From Odoribacter sp. (GTDB lineage: Bacteria > Bacteroidota > Bacteroidia > Bacteroidales > Marinifilaceae): 64,000 nucleotides of DNA. The notes beneath the pieces are model-generated. The model was not told where the DNA came from. It saw only the letters and a list, made by a program, of their open reading frames with translations, and searched no databases. This document shows, one piece after another, positions 62,392 through 64,000 of this stretch (position 1 is the stretch's first letter; every line of letters starts with the position of its first letter). Location: contig JAHHTT010000001.1 of NCBI GenBank assembly GCA_020024465.1, forward strand, positions 153,053 through 217,052, given 5' to 3'. The translations under genes were made by a program, and so were the position numbers.

Positions 62392-62898
62392 ATGAAAAAA
62401 ATCGGTATTTTTTATGGTTCCACAACAGGAACCTGTGAAAATTTGGCCAAACAATTGGCCGGAGAATTAAATGTCGCAAACAGTGATATCCATAGTGCGG
62501 ACAAACTTACAGCCGAACTGGTCGCTACTTACGATGTTCTCCTTCTAGGAACTTCAACCTGGGGAAACGGAGAACTTCAAGACGATTGGTACGATGCCAT
62601 CAATGTATTGAAAAATACAAATTTAAAAGAAAAAAGTATAGCTCTTTTCGGATGTGGTGATTCTGACTCATATTGCTATACTTTTTGTGACGGTATAGGA
62701 ATCTTATATGAAGACTTAAAGGGTTCCGGATGCACATTCATAGGAAATCACGTAAATACAGATGATTACAATTTCTCAAGTTCCATTGCAGTGGTTGATG
62801 ACTATTTTGTCGGTCTCGCTTTAGATGATGTAAATGAAAGTGACAAAACAGAAGCCCGCATCAGTGCTTGGGTCAGTGATCTGAAAAAATATTTTTGA
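62392..62898 (+). CDS. fldA: flavodoxin (long-chain)
   Basis: This 168-aa FMN protein has the phosphate-binding loop FYGSTTGTCENLAKQLAGEL near the N-terminus. The FMN-flanking loops are LLGTSTWGNGELQDDWYDA (Trp) and FGCGDSDSYCYTFCDGIG (Tyr). A long-chain insertion is present (about residues 120-145). It carries single electrons at low potential. It is followed 34 bp later by a DUF2023 gene, a pairing seen in Bacteroidota. Confidence 0.94.
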   Translation: MKKIGIFYGSTTGTCENLAKQLAGELNVANSDIHSADKLTAELVATYDVLLLGTSTWGNGELQDDWYDAINVLKNTNLKEKSIALFGCGDSDSYCYTFCDGIGILYEDLKGSGCTFIGNHVNTDDYNFSSSIAVVDDYFVGLALDDVNESDKTEARISAWVSDLKKYF

Positions 62899-62932
62899 CA
62901 TTATTCCCTTTACTCTTTAGCTTGAAGTGAAC

Positions 62933-63289
62933 ATGATATCATCCCCTGACATCCTCCCGGCCGACTTGAAGGTATTTCTGAACCATGTGTACGAGTATAA
63001 AAAAGGCGTACGTCACATGGTGCTATATACGGTTAACCGCAAATATGAGTCTTTTGCTGTAGCGCGCTTGAAAAGCCTACACATCGACTTTCTGATACAA
63101 CCGGCTTCAGATACAAGCATAAACCTGTTCTTCGGCCGTCCGGAATGCATTCAGACCATCCGCTTTTTGGTAGACCGTCCGCTCAATCGGATCTCTCCTG
63201 AAGAAGATTTTATACTGGGGGCGATGCTGGGGTATGATATCTGTGCACAATGTGAACGATACTGCAAACGTAAAAAAACCACCTGCTAA
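62933..63289 (+). CDS. DUF2023-family protein
   Basis: The start at ATG 62933 gives 118 aa; a GTG two codons upstream is an alternative. It has KVFLNHVYEYKKGVRHMVLY, INLFFGRPECIQTIRFLVDR and LNRISPEEDFILGAMLGYDI, the DUF2023 pattern. The C-terminal CAQCERYCKRKKTTC holds four cysteines that could bind a metal. The family often follows flavodoxin genes, so a role with flavodoxin is suggested; the biochemistry is unknown. Confidence 0.85.
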   Translation: MISSPDILPADLKVFLNHVYEYKKGVRHMVLYTVNRKYESFAVARLKSLHIDFLIQPASDTSINLFFGRPECIQTIRFLVDRPLNRISPEEDFILGAMLGYDICAQCERYCKRKKTTC

Positions 63290-63324
63290 CAAAGGAACTC
63301 TATGCACTGGAAAATATAAAGTCA

Positions 63325-63383
63325 GTTGACCCACCTTTATAAGCGAAACCGACCCACTTGAATTATAATAAAAGTTGACCTTA
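63325..63383. repeat. repeated GTTGACCCAC-like motifs at the IS21 left end
   Basis: GTTGACCCACCTTTATAA (63325-63342) and a related ACCGACCCACTTGAATTATAA-type unit (63348-63368) share the core GACCCAC. A partial copy, GTTGACCTTA, starts at 63374. Such repeats are transposase-binding sites in IS21-family elements. Confidence 0.6.
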
Positions 63384-63467
63384 TAGAATTATTATATTCC
63401 AGTCTTGTTTTTGTACTTTAAAAAGCATTTTAACCCGGTATTATTAACCGAATAAAAATTTTAAAGA

Positions 63468-63914
63468 ATGAAAATAAGAATCAAGCACATACTGCGGTGC
63501 TACCAGTCAGGAATGAGTATCCGTAGTATCAGTTCTTCTCTCCTGATTTCACGTAATACAGTAAAACGGTATATCCGTATATACGAAGATATGGATATGG
63601 AATTGGAACGCCTGTTTAAAATGGACGAGCAGCATCTGCATGAACTTTTCGGTACGGAGACTGACAATGAATCGTCAGGATCTGCAGAGTATAAGTATCT
63701 TCAAGAACGTATACCTGAGTACATAAAACGACTTAAAGCCCATGGAACAAAAAGAAGGTCCTTGTATGAGGAATATCTGAAAAATCGTCCACAAGTTTAC
63801 AGCTACTGTTCATTTTGTTTATATATCTGACGTGAAAGGAAAGTAAAGATTCCTGTTGGGCGCATAGAGCATATAGCCGATGAGCAGATGTATGTGTGTA
63901 TATACAAAAAAAGC
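63468..63914 (+). pseudogene. istA: truncated istA transposase (IS21 family)
   Basis: The first 120 codons encode the N-terminal helix-turn-helix of IstA (HILRCYQSGMSIRSISSSLL followed by ISRNTVKRYIRIYE). A TGA at 63828-63830 interrupts the frame. The same frame continues RERKVKIPVGRIEHIADEQM (an IstA sequence) to a stop at about 63914. The catalytic DDE region, about 400 residues, is missing. It is a dead remnant. Confidence 0.85.
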
Positions 63915-63934
63915 TGAAAACCTAAGTTTTCAGC
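63913..63934 (-). terminator. intrinsic terminator of the partial minus-strand gene
   Basis: A 9-bp stem GCTGAAAAC (63913-63921) pairs with GTTTTCAGC (63926-63934) around CTAA. On the minus strand it is followed by TTTTTTTGTA, so it serves the gene that ends at 63959. Confidence 0.75.
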
Positions 63935-63943
63935 CTAACAAAA

Positions 63944-63975
63944 CATTTCTTTTTTAAATCATTTCTTTTTTAAAT
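63944..63975. repeat. tandem 16-bp duplication
   Basis: CATTTCTTTTTTAAAT occurs at 63944-63959 and again at 63960-63975. It spans the stop codon of the minus-strand gene and its 3' flank. Confidence 0.8.
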
Positions 63976-64000
63976 AATCCAAAATGCCCTGCATTCTCTT
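63959..64000 (-). CDS. C-terminus of an unidentified gene (partial)
   Basis: The minus strand from the window edge reads KRMQGILDYLKKK and stops at TGA (63961-63959). The lysine-rich hydrophilic end suggests a cytoplasmic protein; the family cannot be told. The terminator at 63913-63934 follows it, which supports a real gene end. Confidence 0.6.
   Translation of the reverse strand, partial: KRMQGILDYLKKK

Larger units (their letters stand above)
63325..63921 (+). mobile_element. decayed 5' part of an IS21-family insertion sequence
   Basis: The stretch from a cluster of repeated GTTGACCCAC-type motifs (63325-63342, 63348-63368, 63374-63383) to the broken istA fragment fits the left end of an IS21-family element. 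Such elements carry several copies of a terminal repeat. There is no istB gene and no right end in the window. The exact boundaries were not determined. Confidence 0.7.

Noticed and set aside
1..64000. CRISPR arrays, prophage or rRNA genes
   Set aside because: No regularly spaced repeats, phage structural genes or rRNA-like sequence were seen in the window.

Overview
The window is from a bacterium of the order Bacteroidales (phylum Bacteroidota). It has SusC/SusD-type outer-membrane import genes and many lipoproteins with acidic residues just after the lipobox cysteine. Promoters fit the Bacteroidota pattern (TTTG, about 19-21 bp, TAnnTTTG). Complex I has a fused nuoCD and no nuoEFG. Lineage-typical families are present (DUF4302, DUF4856, DUF5606, DUF3127, DUF4199, DUF2023). 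The genus cannot be fixed by reading alone.

Layout. 1-8022: the last codons of a SusC-like receptor, then SusD and a run of lipoproteins/secreted proteins; one is a metallopeptidase homologue that has lost its catalytic motif. 8036-8250: a promoter-terminator pair without a credible ORF. 8276-14873: housekeeping genes (queA, AMP nucleosidase, DUF1573, yajC, YbbR, coaE, DnaJ/TerB protein, DUF5606, trmN6). 15012-24342: envelope-glycan region with a ROK kinase, a GH92-like protein without its catalytic centre, an IspD/TarI cytidylyltransferase, a Wzi-type protein, a frameshifted GT4, a GT9, an O-antigen ligase, an LPS-kinase-like protein and a probable shortened GT2. 24438-29336: folA, thyA, an O-methyltransferase, an M16 peptidase, trigger factor and tRNA-Leu(UAG). 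29805-36674: a LolD-type ATPase, a tandem metalloprotease/pseudo-metalloprotease pair, two FKBP isomerases and a DUF3127 protein with an SSB-like acidic tip. 36730-40621: a minus-strand operon aroQ-pyk-HAD-UDG-HD. 40929-51356: xerD, HEAT protein, miaA, GNAT, cdd, glucosaminidase, DUF4199, GT2, dinB, SF1 helicase and a small secreted protein. 51444-61317: nuoABCDHIJKLMN. 61376-63289: ridA, flavodoxin and DUF2023. 63325-63921: decayed 5' part of an IS21-family element, followed by the last codons of a minus-strand gene at the window edge.

How it fits together. The left operon probably encodes a surface capture-and-import complex around SusCD; its ligand is unknown. The 15-24 kb block builds or attaches surface glycan and shows active decay (two broken glycosyltransferases and one gutted glycosidase). 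The nuo operon encodes a quinone-reducing, ion-pumping complex without the NADH-oxidising module, so its electron donor must be something else; a flavodoxin gene lies about 1.1 kb downstream. The least explained signals are the operon of apparently catalytically dead surface proteins, the two promoter-terminator pairs without ORFs (8036-8250 and 15012-15123), and the tandem pseudo-protease.
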